A stretch of 64,000 nt of DNA from positions 1 to 64,000 of the forward strand of contig CAVSJR010000004.1 of NCBI GenBank assembly GCA_963728285.1, written 5' to 3'. Source of the DNA: CAVSJR01 sp963728285. Its GTDB lineage: Bacteria > Actinomycetota > UBA4738 > HRBIN12. Positions 18,832 to 27,097 of this stretch are shown here, piece by piece. Under the pieces are notes generated by a model. The model did not search any database and was not told the DNA's origin. It saw only the letters and a list, made by a program, of their open reading frames with translations. Every line of letters starts with the position of its first letter. Position 1 is the first letter of the stretch. The translations under genes were made by a program, and so were the position numbers.

Positions 18832-19650
18832 TCACGCGTGGCGCTGGAGGAGTCCCTTGATGAAGGGGTTCAGCGTCTCGTGGGTGTGTCCGTACCAGGA
18901 GCCGTGCCCCATGCCGTCGAAGAGGTGGTACTCCGCCGTCGGGACCATGCTCGCCAGCTCCTCTCCGTCCTGCGGCGGAGCCTGAACGTCCTCGGCGAAC
19001 GCCAGCACGTGCATCGGCACGCTGACCCCGCCCAGCAGCTCGCGCTGGTCGAACTTCAGCGACGCCTCCCATTGGGGGATCAGCGAGTCCTCGTTCTCGC
19101 CGGAGTCCATCCATCGCATGAGGTCGTCGCGGAGCTTCGGCCAGAGCTGCCGGTCGCCGAGCACCTTGGCCGGGTACAGCATGGCGGCGTAGTGCGTCAC
19201 GCCCATGAGGCCGTCGAGCCGGCCTCCCGCCTTCCGAAAGTCGATCTCGGCCTGCTGGAAGTCCCACCCCCACCCGGTGCTCCACGCCCCGGTGCCCATC
19301 ACGATCGCGACGCGGACCAGGTGGGGGTAGTCGATGGCGACCTGCTGCACGATCGCCGACCCGAACGAGGATCCCACCAGCGCGACCGGAGGGTCGCAGA
19401 CGGCGCCGATCAGCTCCGCGGCGTCTCGCGCGAAATCCTCGATCGGCCACGGCATCGGCATGTCACACGTCGTCTCGCCGATGCCTCGATTGTCGTACGT
19501 CGTGTTCCGGTAGTCCGTGCTGAAGAACGGGATCTGATATCGGTGCCAGTCGCTTCCCCTCGCCCCGCCCCCGGAGACCCAGACGAGGTCGGGTCCGCCC
19601 CCGAACTGCTCGTAGGCGATCGTCGCCTCGGAACCCGCATGTGCCTGCAC
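18832..19650 (-). CDS. alpha/beta hydrolase
   Basis: 272 residues. The nucleophile elbow is VGSSFGSAI (GxSxG, about residue 100). The oxyanion region is WVSGGGARGSDWHRY, and an AYDNRGIG-like strand (TTYDNRGIGET) follows. The acid is probably the aspartate in AFAEDVQAP, and the catalytic histidine is in FDGMGHGSW. It is a soluble ester, lactone or epoxide hydrolase-like enzyme of unknown substrate. GTG 19650 follows GGAGGGG at short spacing and gives the natural N-terminus; an in-frame ATG at 19776 would add a low-complexity leader. Confidence 0.85.
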   Translation of the reverse strand: MQAHAGSEATIAYEQFGGGPDLVWVSGGGARGSDWHRYQIPFFSTDYRNTTYDNRGIGETTCDMPMPWPIEDFARDAAELIGAVCDPPVALVGSSFGSAIVQQVAIDYPHLVRVAIVMGTGAWSTGWGWDFQQAEIDFRKAGGRLDGLMGVTHYAAMLYPAKVLGDRQLWPKLRDDLMRWMDSGENEDSLIPQWEASLKFDQRELLGGVSVPMHVLAFAEDVQAPPQDGEELASMVPTAEYHLFDGMGHGSWYGHTHETLNPFIKGLLQRHA

Positions 19651-19831
19651 AGCCCCTCCGCTCCCGCCGCCGCCCGCCACTCGGTCGGCGATGGATCCTA
19701 GCGTGGTGCCCGGCCGGCTGACTCGAGACCATCGGCGTAGGCCGGTGCGATCGAGGGGCGGGCGGACGGAGGTCATCGACGGGTCCGTGGTTTGGCCCGA
19801 GCGACGAATGGCGCGTTCGATTCACCGGCCC

Positions 19832-19837
19832 TACCAT
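19832..19837 (+). promoter_or_regulatory. candidate -10 element (TACCAT) for a leaderless small gene
   Basis: TACCAT ends 6 bases before the ATG at 19844. There is no Shine-Dalgarno, so a leaderless transcript is possible. The evidence is one short motif. Confidence 0.3.
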
Positions 19838-19843
19838 CGGTGC

Positions 19844-20047
19844 ATGAGCGAGCCGGACGAGACCGCGAAGCGCCGCCACCCGAAGACCACGTTGGCGCCC
19901 TGGGACAACAGCGGCCTTCGCGACCGGCTCAGCGGGGCGGACGTCGAGGGAGGGGCCGTCGAGCTCGAGCTGACCCGGGTGGCGCGAGAGCGGAACGGGG
20001 AGCCCTCGCCTACCGATCCCGAGGACGAAGCTCGTAGATCCGAATAG
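19844..20047 (+). CDS. small hypothetical protein (67 residues)
   Basis: A short, charged protein starting MSEPDETAKRRHPKTTLAPW, without cysteines or membrane segment. Codon bias is like its neighbours. Its end overlaps the convergent cyclase gene by 38 bases, which is unusual; an unnoticed indel near the end could have extended it past the true stop. I do not recognise a family. Confidence 0.45.
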   Translation: MSEPDETAKRRHPKTTLAPWDNSGLRDRLSGADVEGGAVELELTRVARERNGEPSPTDPEDEARRSE

Positions 20048-21612
20048 GGCGGTTGATGCCCTTCAGGGTGATCTCGTCGACCACCGTTCCGTCCACGAAA
20101 TCCTCGACCTCGATCATCGTCCGCTCGGTGACGAGGATCCGCCCGGCTTCGGCCCGATCCGCCAGCCGTGATGCCAGGTTGACCTGGTTGCCGAGGACCG
20201 TGTAGTCGCTTCGCGCCGGGGACCCGATGTCGCCGACCGTCACCCACCCGGTCGCGATCCCGATGCCGATCGTGAAGGGCTCGTTGTACTTCCGGAGCCA
20301 TCGGTCCTGGAGGCTGGCCATGCGCTCGTGCATCTCGAGGCCCATCCTCACGGCCCTCGCCGCGTGATCCTTCTGCGGCACGGGGTCGCCGAAGAACACC
20401 ATCACCGCGTCCCCCACGTACTTGTCGAGCGTCCCGCCGTGCTTGAACACGATCTCGGTCATCTCCGAGAGGTAGTCGTTGAGCTCGTCCACGAGCTCCT
20501 CCGGCTCCATGCGCTCCACCGCGGTCGTGAAGCCGCGAATATCGGAGAAGAAGGTGGTCAGGAACTTCCGGCTGGACGCGAGCTTCACGTCCTGCTCGCC
20601 CGCGATGATCGACTCCGCGAGGCCCGGCGAGAGATATCGCTTGAGTCGGGAGGCGCGCTCCAGTTCGGCCACCTTTGCGTCCACCGTCTCCTGAAGGTTC
20701 GAGTTCAGCGACTGCAGGTCGTTGTAGAGGGTCGACAGCTGCCCGGTCGTGCGGTTGAGGTTCTTCGTGAGGTTGCCGAACTCGTCGCGGTTGGGGACCT
20801 CGACGTGGGCGTCGAAGTCCCCGTCGGCGATGCGCTCGAGCGCTCCGTCGACCTTGCGGACGGGGCGGATCAGCGACCATGACAGGACGGCGCCGAGGGC
20901 CAACGCTCCCAGGAGGCTGACGCCGGAGAATGCGGCGACCGCCAGCGTGAGGAACCGGCGGTTGGAGTGGAAGGCGGCGGTCTCGGCGGCGACGAGCTCT
21001 CCCAGAGTCGTCGATGAGGGTATTCAGGGAGTCCTCCAGCACGTGGGAGATGAGGTGCTCCTGATGGAGATGAACCTTCAGGGCCTCGTCGTAGTCACCC
21101 GCCTCATACAGTCGCGTGACCTCGTCGCCGGACCGCGCGTATTCATCGTTCACGAACTCGAGCCTCTCGAAGAACGCCGTCCTGTCGGGGATGGCGTAGC
21201 TTCGTAGCTCCTCGAGGTTCCGGCTGAAATCCGCCTTCGCGCCGACGATCTTGTCGTTCCAGCTCGCGTCCCGGGTGACGAGCGCCATCGCTCGGAAGTG
21301 GCTCTGCGACGTGACGTCGTAGATCATGTCGCGAGCCTGATTCGTCTGACGGTTGAGGATGGTGAGGGTGTCGACCTGGTCGTTGACGCGCGCGAGCACG
21401 GCGATGCTGAGTACTCCCATCGACAACAGCAGGAGGGCGATCACGAGGAATCCGGCGAGCAGCTTCGCGTGCACCGAGGCGTTGACGCCGGCCACCCAGT
21501 CGACGAACGGGCGCAGGACGCGCGGCAGCGGGCCCAGATCGGCGTTCGCCCGATCGGCGTTCGCTCGCTCGGAGCTCGCCTCGCGCTCGGGCTGCGCGCT
21601 GTCGGTCTGCAT
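20010..21612 (-). CDS. membrane-bound HAMP-adenylate/guanylate cyclase (one frameshift)
   Basis: About 534 residues. The N-terminus is charged, with a repeated ERANADRANAD motif. Then come TM1 (LLAGFLVIALLLLSMGVLSI), a periplasmic-type helical sensor (about 70-200), TM2 (FSGVSLLGALALGAVLSWSL), a HAMP domain (IRPVRKVDGALERIADGDF), a coiled coil, and a class III cyclase domain with both metal aspartates (FFSDIRGFT, KYVGDAVMVFF) and the transition-state pair in GNQVNLASRL. A +1 shift near 21003 lies between LIDD and GELVAAE. It would make cAMP or cGMP in response to an external cue. Confidence 0.87.
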
Positions 21613-21781
21613 GAGGGTCTCCCTTGGCCGCCCAGGACGTCGCCGGGTGCCGGCTCAGTTCAATCTATGCTCTCGGGCGTACGCCTCGCCATCCAGTGAC
21701 GCCGCTGACCTGCGCCTCCGCCTTGCTCCCGAGGTCGATGCCCGTGGTCCCGCCGTTCGGGGCGGCGGGTATCGTGAAGGC

Positions 21782-22249
21782 ATGACGACCCTCGGCCCGG
21801 GAGATCCCGCGCCCGCCTTCGCCCTCTCGGATCAGCGCGGGGAGACCGTTCGCCTGGACGGTTTTCGAGGTCGAAAGCTCCTCGTGTACTTCTATCCCGA
21901 GGCGGATACGCCGGGTTGCACGACGCAGTCCTGCGACGTGCGCGACCACCGGAAGGATCTCGCCGGCATCGGTGTGGACGTCGTCGGCGTCTCGCCGGAC
22001 GCGCCGGAGGCGCAGCTCGCGTTCGATCGAAAGTACGGGCTCGGGTTTCCGCTCCTCGCCGACGAGGACCACGCGGTCGCCGAGGCGTGGGGCGTCTGGC
22101 GCAGACCGAGGGCCGATGGGCGGGCGTCGACGGGGATCACGAGGTCCGCCTTCCTGGTCGACGAGCAGGGCCTGATCGAGCGCGCCTGGTACGGGGTGAA
22201 GCCGGCCGAGACCGTGCCGAACGCGATGGGCGCCCTCGACAGGGCGTGA
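21782..22249 (+). CDS. bcp: thiol peroxidase, Bcp/PrxQ-type peroxiredoxin
   Basis: 155 residues of AhpC/TSA fold. The peroxidatic cysteine is in TPGCTTQSCDVRD near residue 46, with the resolving cysteine five residues later, the PrxQ pattern. GVSPDAPEAQLAF and the C-terminal RSAFLVDEQGLIERAWYGV are also typical. It reduces H2O2 and organic hydroperoxides with thioredoxin. ATG 21782 agrees with family length. It is a single-gene unit between the divergent cyclase and the haloperoxidase-like gene. Confidence 0.93.
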   Translation: MTTLGPGDPAPAFALSDQRGETVRLDGFRGRKLLVYFYPEADTPGCTTQSCDVRDHRKDLAGIGVDVVGVSPDAPEAQLAFDRKYGLGFPLLADEDHAVAEAWGVWRRPRADGRASTGITRSAFLVDEQGLIERAWYGVKPAETVPNAMGALDRA

Positions 22250-22373
22250 GACGGCGGCGCGCCCGGCTCCGGGATGAATCGGGCCGTGCGCGGGTCCCAC
22301 CGAATGCGGGTTTGCCCAGCAGACGCGAACGTGATACGCAGGCGTTCTGCCCGCGGCGAAATGGAGGTCCGTC

Positions 22374-23696
22374 ATGCGCCGCGTTCATCACTCCCACCCC
22401 ACCGCTCACCCCGACGTGAGGCGCATCATCGCCGCCGGCGTCCTGGCCGCCGCGCTCCTCGCCACGACCCTCGGCGGGATCGGCGCGGGGGCGGCGCCCG
22501 CCCGAGCCGCCGCCGACCCCGCCGTCATCCCGTACTGGAACGCCGTGGCGGTGGACGTGATCGTCGTCGACGCCGGCAAGGCGAACGCGGAGGCGTTCCT
22601 CTGGTACGCGTTCGAGCAGGCCGCGGTCTACAACGCCGTCGTCGGGATCACGGGGCGCTATGAGCCCTACAAGTGGGACCCCGACCCTCCCGAGGTCGCG
22701 TCGCCGGAGGCCGCAGCCGCGACGGCCGCCTTCCGCGTGCTCCTGGAGTATTTCCCCGCGTCGGAGGCGAAGCTGAACGCGGCCTACGAGACCTCGCTCG
22801 ATGGGATCCCGGATGGCGACCCCAAGGAGGGCGGCATCCGGTTCGGCGAGCGAGCGGCGGCCCGCATCATCAGGCTCCGGACCGACGACGGCCGCTTCGC
22901 CGACGTCCCCTTCGAGATCCCGCTGGCGCCCGGCGTCTGGCGCCCCGCGCCGCCGACGTTCACGCCGTTCTTCGATCCGTGGCTGGCGAAGATGCGGCCG
23001 CTCCTGCTCAGGTCGAACAGCCAGTTCCGCCCGGACGGCCCGCCCGCCTTGACCTCCAAGCGATACACGAGGGACTTCAAGGAGGTGAAGGAGCTCGGCT
23101 CGCTCGAGGGCTCGCAGCGGACCCCGGAACAGACCGAGACCGCGCTGTTCTTCTCCGACATCGGGGTGGGGGCGCTTCAGGCGGCGCTGCGGGACCTCGT
23201 GACCCGGCGGGGGATGAACATCAGCGACGCCGCGCGGCTGTTCGCGGCGACCGACCTGAGCATCGCCGACGGGGTCGGGAGCAGCTGGGACAGCAAGCTC
23301 CATTTCGGGTTCTGGCGGCCGCATCACCGCGATCCACCGGGCGAGGAGGGACGACAATCCCCATACGGCCGCAAGACGCCGACTGGGATGCCGTTGATCC
23401 CGACCCCGCCCTACCCCGACTACACGAGCGGCCTCAGCGCCGTGATCGGCTCGGCGTCGCGCGCGCTGGCCGGGGTCCTCGGCACCAATCGCATCGACCT
23501 GCGGATCACGTCGGTCGCGGCGGGCGTCACCCGGCACTACGAGTTCGCGGGCCAGCTCAACCGTGACGTGGTCGATGCCCGCGTCTGGTCGGGCATCCAT
23601 TTCCGCACGGCGGACGTGGTCGGGAACGCCCAGGGCAAGAAGGTGGGCGACTGGGCGCTGGACCACTACTTCCAGCCTCTCGACGACAAGGACTGA
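22374..23696 (+). CDS. vanadium-dependent haloperoxidase/PAP2-like secreted enzyme (three compensating indels)
   Basis: 440 residues read through, with a signal peptide (LAAALLATTLGGIGAGAAPARA). The vanadate or phosphate pocket is visible: lysine and arginine in KLHFGFWRP, serine-glycine in YTSGL, arginine and histidine in ARVWSGIHFR. The usual histidine after SG is leucine. Between 23322 and 23402 three one-base insertions scramble about 27 residues and cancel out; removing them restores WRP-ITAIHRA...DDNPHTAA-DADWDAVD...PPYPDYTSG, the family consensus. The true length is one residue shorter. It lies 70 bases upstream of the ScyD-like gene. Confidence 0.82.
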   Translation: MRRVHHSHPTAHPDVRRIIAAGVLAAALLATTLGGIGAGAAPARAAADPAVIPYWNAVAVDVIVVDAGKANAEAFLWYAFEQAAVYNAVVGITGRYEPYKWDPDPPEVASPEAAAATAAFRVLLEYFPASEAKLNAAYETSLDGIPDGDPKEGGIRFGERAAARIIRLRTDDGRFADVPFEIPLAPGVWRPAPPTFTPFFDPWLAKMRPLLLRSNSQFRPDGPPALTSKRYTRDFKEVKELGSLEGSQRTPEQTETALFFSDIGVGALQAALRDLVTRRGMNISDAARLFAATDLSIADGVGSSWDSKLHFGFWRPHHRDPPGEEGRQSPYGRKTPTGMPLIPTPPYPDYTSGLSAVIGSASRALAGVLGTNRIDLRITSVAAGVTRHYEFAGQLNRDVVDARVWSGIHFRTADVVGNAQGKKVGDWALDHYFQPLDDKD

Positions 23697-23709
23697 GCCG
23701 GGCCGGCTT

Positions 23710-23754
23710 GACGTGGCGACACGTCCTGTAGGTAACTGGACCGACCGAACGTTC
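23710..23754. promoter_or_regulatory. palindromic promoter region upstream of the ScyD-like gene
   Basis: A perfect inverted repeat GACGTG-GCGA-CACGTC (23710-23725) overlaps a -35-like TTGACG (23708-23713). A second palindrome GAACGTTC lies at 23747-23754, just before the AGGAGG. Both are operator-like. There is no clear -10 at optimal spacing (TAGGTA is 15 bases away). Confidence 0.4.
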
Positions 23755-23766
23755 AGGAGGTGCTCT

Positions 23767-24870
23767 GTGGTTGCGACACGAGCTCGGCTTCGAGGACTGT
23801 CCCTGGCGGCCATGGCGGGGCTCGTGGCCCTGCTCGCCTCGTCGCCCGCAGCGGCGGGCGGCGCAGCTTCCCCGGTCGTGACCGTGGTGGCCTCCGGCAT
23901 GAACAGCCCGCGAGGGTTGGAGATCGTCGGCGAGGGCTCGTTCCTCGTGGCCGAGGCGGGCAAGGGCGGATCCGGCCCGTGCGGCGCCGGGCCGCTCGGG
24001 AGAGATCTGCGTTGGCCGAAGCGGGACCATCACCCACGTGCTGGGCGGCGTGCGCCATCCCCTGGTGCGCCTGCCGTCGCTCGCCTCGCCCGACGGCTCC
24101 GCAGCGTTCGGGCCGCACGACGTCGGCATGGGCAGCGACGGTGCCCTGTATGCGACCGTCGGCCTGGCCGGCTCGCCCGAGAGCCGGGAGCAGTTCGGCC
24201 GGCGCGGGACGCTGCTCGGCCACCTCGTGCGGATGACCGGGAGCGGCGGAGTCGAGGACGTGGCCGACCTGACCGGGTACGAGGGCAGGCGCAATCCGGA
24301 CGGCGGCGCGGTCGACAGCGACCCGTACGGGCTCCTGCGGTTGCGCGGGCGCAGCATCGTCACGGACGCCGGGCGGGAACTCCCTGCTGCGCGTCACCGA
24401 CGATGGACACATCCGAACGCTGGCGGTGTTCCCGGATCGGATCATCCGCTTCGACGGCGAGGACATCCCGATGCAGTCGGTCCCGACCTCGGTGGTGCGA
24501 GGACCCGACGGCGCCTTCTACGTCGGCCAGCTCACCGGGAGCCCCGTTCCCCGAGGGCGCCGCGCGCGTGTTCCGGGTCGTCCCGGGCGAGCGTCCGGAG
24601 GTCTACGCGAGGGGCTTCACGAACATCATCGACATCGCGTTCGATGCGCGGGGCAACCTCTACGTGCTCGAGATCGCGCACAACAGCCTCGCCTCCGCCA
24701 CGCCGTTCGGGGCGCTCTCCGTGATGAGCCCGACGGGGGAGACGAAGGTGCTCCTGGATGAGGGGCTGGTGTTTCCCACCAGCGTCGCCCTCGCCGGGAG
24801 ACACGAGCTCTTCGTGACCAACTGCGGCGTTTGCCCCGGCGGGGGCGAGCTCCTCAGGGTCGAGCTCTAA
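23767..24870 (+). CDS. ScyD/ScyE-like secreted beta-propeller protein (three indels)
   Basis: About 366 residues. A signal peptide (LSLAAMAGLVALLASSPAAAG) is followed by NHL-like blades: GMNSPRGLEIVGEGSFLVAEAG, GPHDVGMGSDGALYATVG, SVVRGPDGAFYVGQLTG and NIIDIAFDARGNLYVLE. This pattern is found in the ScyD/ScyE family. Three +1 indels (near 23996, 24374 and 24540) move the frame and together restore it; removing them gives an uninterrupted protein. GTG 23767 follows AGGAGG at 6 bases. An extracellular binding or lactonase-like role is possible, but no catalytic residues can be assigned. Confidence 0.78.
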   Translation: MVATRARLRGLSLAAMAGLVALLASSPAAAGGAASPVVTVVASGMNSPRGLEIVGEGSFLVAEAGKGGSGPCGAGPLGRDLRWPKRDHHPRAGRRAPSPGAPAVARLARRLRSVRAARRRHGQRRCPVCDRRPGRLAREPGAVRPARDAARPPRADDRERRSRGRGRPDRVRGQAQSGRRRGRQRPVRAPAVARAQHRHGRRAGTPCCASPTMDTSERWRCSRIGSSASTARTSRCSRSRPRWCEDPTAPSTSASSPGAPFPEGAARVFRVVPGERPEVYARGFTNIIDIAFDARGNLYVLEIAHNSLASATPFGALSVMSPTGETKVLLDEGLVFPTSVALAGRHELFVTNCGVCPGGGELLRVEL

Positions 24871-24974
24871 GGGCGGCGCCACCCTCCGGCGCCCGGGGCG
24901 CCGTCGCGCCGCGATGTCGGCGGCGGCGCGAACGGCGGGTGTTTCCCCTGCCCGCGACGTGGAAGAGGAGGAGT

Positions 24975-25775
24975 GTGAGCACCGCGATCACCCGCCCGTA
25001 CGTGCTCCTCCCCCCGGAGGAGCACGCGGTGCTCGGCGAGGCCCAGTTCGGCATGCCCGGCCTGCGGGCCGTCGAGTCGATCGGCCCGTTCGTCGCCGTC
25101 CAGGCCTCGGGGCCGCTCATCACGGTGCACGATTCCATCATCGCGGCGGGCCTCGGCATCGGGCATCACCCGCACCGGTTCAACGAGCGACTGTTCTACA
25201 TCGAGGGGGGAGAGCTCGATCACGACGACGCGCTCAACCACATCACCGGCCATATGGACACCGGGGACGTCGGACAGTTCACGGAGGGGCGCCGCGGGAT
25301 GGTGCATTCCGAGTGGAACCACGGGGACGTCGATACCCGCGCGTACATCCTCGTCTACACCACCGACCCCGTCCCGCCGGAGGCGGCGTTTCACGCCCTT
25401 CGGGACGCGGACGCGCCGCGGTATCAGGAGGGCGCCGGGCTCCGAACGAAGGAGCTGGTGGGGCCGAGCTCGTCGATGCGGGTGAACGGGGACATCCGGC
25501 TGTTCACCGATTCGAGCCTCGAGCCCGGAGCCGTGCTTCCCGTCGATCTGGCCGCGGGCGAGGGCGGGCTCGTGAGCGTCCGAGAGGGCGGCGTTCGGAT
25601 CGCCGGCGACGAGACGAGCGTCCGGCCGGGCGCGACGTTGATCATGCCCCCGGCCGACGAGCCCCGAACCGTCCGGCTGCGCGCCGAGGAGCCGACGCGC
25701 GCGGTCCGGGTCGTGCACGGCCCGGGACACGGCTTCGTGTACGACGCCTCTCGTTCGGTGCGCGCGCCCCGGTAG
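24975..25775 (+). CDS. pirin-like bicupin
   Basis: 266 residues with the pirin/quercetinase layout. The N-terminal cupin has metal-ligand histidines in GIGHHPHRFNERLFYI and the second half of the site in RRGMVHSEWNHGD. A degenerate C-terminal cupin follows (SLEPGAVLPVDLAAGEGGL). Pirins are cytoplasmic iron proteins, some acting as quercetin dioxygenases or transcription cofactors. The HH-x-H spacing differs slightly from YhhW (HPHRG...). GTG 24975 has GAGGAGGA upstream. It is convergent with the AlkZ-like gene, and a hairpin overlaps its stop. Confidence 0.85.
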   Translation: MSTAITRPYVLLPPEEHAVLGEAQFGMPGLRAVESIGPFVAVQASGPLITVHDSIIAAGLGIGHHPHRFNERLFYIEGGELDHDDALNHITGHMDTGDVGQFTEGRRGMVHSEWNHGDVDTRAYILVYTTDPVPPEAAFHALRDADAPRYQEGAGLRTKELVGPSSSMRVNGDIRLFTDSSLEPGAVLPVDLAAGEGGLVSVREGGVRIAGDETSVRPGATLIMPPADEPRTVRLRAEEPTRAVRVVHGPGHGFVYDASRSVRAPR

Positions 25776-25793
25776 GCCGGCCGCACCGAACGA
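25751..25793. terminator. 12-bp perfect hairpin at the end of the pirin-like gene
   Basis: Arms TCGTTCGGTGCG (25751-25762) and CGCACCGAACGA (25782-25793) are perfectly complementary with a 19-base loop containing the stop codon. There is no T tract. In a convergent intergenic region this probably terminates one or both transcripts. Confidence 0.55.
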
Positions 25794-25826
25794 CGGCCGC
25801 ACCGAACGGCGGTCGCGCCGAACGGC
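25779..25826. repeat. 16-bp tandem repeat, three copies
   Basis: Three direct copies of GGCCGCACCGAACGRC-type units lie at 25779-25794, 25795-25810 and 25811-25826, with the start of a fourth. The third differs at two positions from the second. The first copy overlaps the downstream arm of the hairpin. It lies between convergent stops. Confidence 0.8.
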
Positions 25827-25855
25827 GGTCGCTGCGGCTCGAGTCTCCGAGCGGC

Positions 25856-26896
25856 TTATGCGTGGAACTCCGCGAGACGCTCCGCCTCGTCGTCGACCCG
25901 GCGTCGGGTCGCCTTGGGGATCGGCTCGAACGGCTCGACGAGCACGCGACCTCCTTCGTATCTCCACGTCCCGGCCACGCGGCCGTCCACCAGGAAGGTC
26001 GGCACGGAATGGGGGGTCTTCGTGTGGAACACCCTGGAGCGAAACCGCTCGGGCAGGACCTGCGTCCGCCGGGCGTGCACGAGCAGGGTCGCGTCCCATG
26101 TCGGCAGGAAGCGAACCGGCGCCGGCGTGTCGGGGTCCGGCAGCGGCGCGCGCGGGAGGTCGAGCAGCTCCCCGCCGCCCTCGTCGAGGAACCGGCGCAG
26201 GCGCATCCGCTCGAGCGCCGGCCCGACGATCGAGAGGGGGAGACCCGCCCAGGCCGCGGCATCCTTCACCGATGCGGGCCCGAAGGCCCCGAGGTACCGG
26301 CGAAGGAGATGCTCGAGGCCTTCCTCGTACGTCGCGTCCGAGGGGCCGAGCCACTCGTCGGCGGCGGCGTAGAGGTCGGCCCGCCGCTGCTCCCAGGTTC
26401 CCGACGGGGGAGCGCGGACCAGGTCGACCCAGAGGCCGACGCCGTTCCAGGTCGAGGCATCGAGGCCGAGCTCCTCGACCACGTCGGCGCGCCGGCGAGG
26501 CCCCTCGGCAAGCATCGTCCGAACACGGCGTGCGGCGCGAGAGATGGTCCTCGCGTCGGCCCGGTTGGGCTGGCTCCTGAGCCACCATTCCCGCCGGGGC
26601 TCGCGAATCGCCTCGGCGAGGAGGGGGTAGTCGCGAGCCGACACGATATGGATCGTGGCTCGCATGAGCGTGCCCTGGACGACGGCGCGCCGCTCCAGCG
26701 CCTTCGTCAGATCCGCGCGCTCGAACCCCGAGAGGCGGGACCAGAGCGAGACGTAGGCCGAGGGCGCGTACTGCGTCTGCAAGCCGCCGACGCGCTCGAC
26801 CGCGCGGGCGATCGGCAACTCGGCGCGCTCCAACAGCAGCTGCCGGGAGAGCAGCGCCCGGTTCAGCTCCCGCTCGGTCAGCGTGCGCGCCGCCAC
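25856..26896 (-). CDS. AlkZ-like winged-helix DNA glycosylase (HTH_42)
   Basis: 346 residues of the HTH_42/AlkZ family. The N-terminal region has RVGGLQTQYAPSAYVSLWSRL, which contains the Gln-x-Gln motif (QTQ) that AlkZ enzymes use to unhook interstrand crosslinks. Tandem winged-helix segments follow (LLRRYLGAFGPASVKDAAAWAG) and a C-terminal beta domain (FHTKTPHSVPTFLVDGRVAGTW). A DNA repair role against bulky or crosslinked adducts, often antibiotic-related, is inferred. GTG 26896 is the family-like start. Confidence 0.85.
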   Translation of the reverse strand: MAARTLTERELNRALLSRQLLLERAELPIARAVERVGGLQTQYAPSAYVSLWSRLSGFERADLTKALERRAVVQGTLMRATIHIVSARDYPLLAEAIREPRREWWLRSQPNRADARTISRAARRVRTMLAEGPRRRADVVEELGLDASTWNGVGLWVDLVRAPPSGTWEQRRADLYAAADEWLGPSDATYEEGLEHLLRRYLGAFGPASVKDAAAWAGLPLSIVGPALERMRLRRFLDEGGGELLDLPRAPLPDPDTPAPVRFLPTWDATLLVHARRTQVLPERFRSRVFHTKTPHSVPTFLVDGRVAGTWRYEGGRVLVEPFEPIPKATRRRVDDEAERLAEFHA

Positions 26897-27097
26897 GCGG
26901 CGGAGTCTACGGGCCGAGGAAACTCGATGGTGTCCGGACGGAGCACGGCCGGCACGGTGCAGCCCGCTGTCCGTTCCGACGTGCGCCGTGGCCCACGACC
27001 CTTCATGATGGGGTTCAGGAAGCGGTTCTCGAGGTAAGGATCCACCCGGTCGTCGGATCCTCGGACGAGGATGCGCGGGCTGCGAGAGGGGGGTTGC

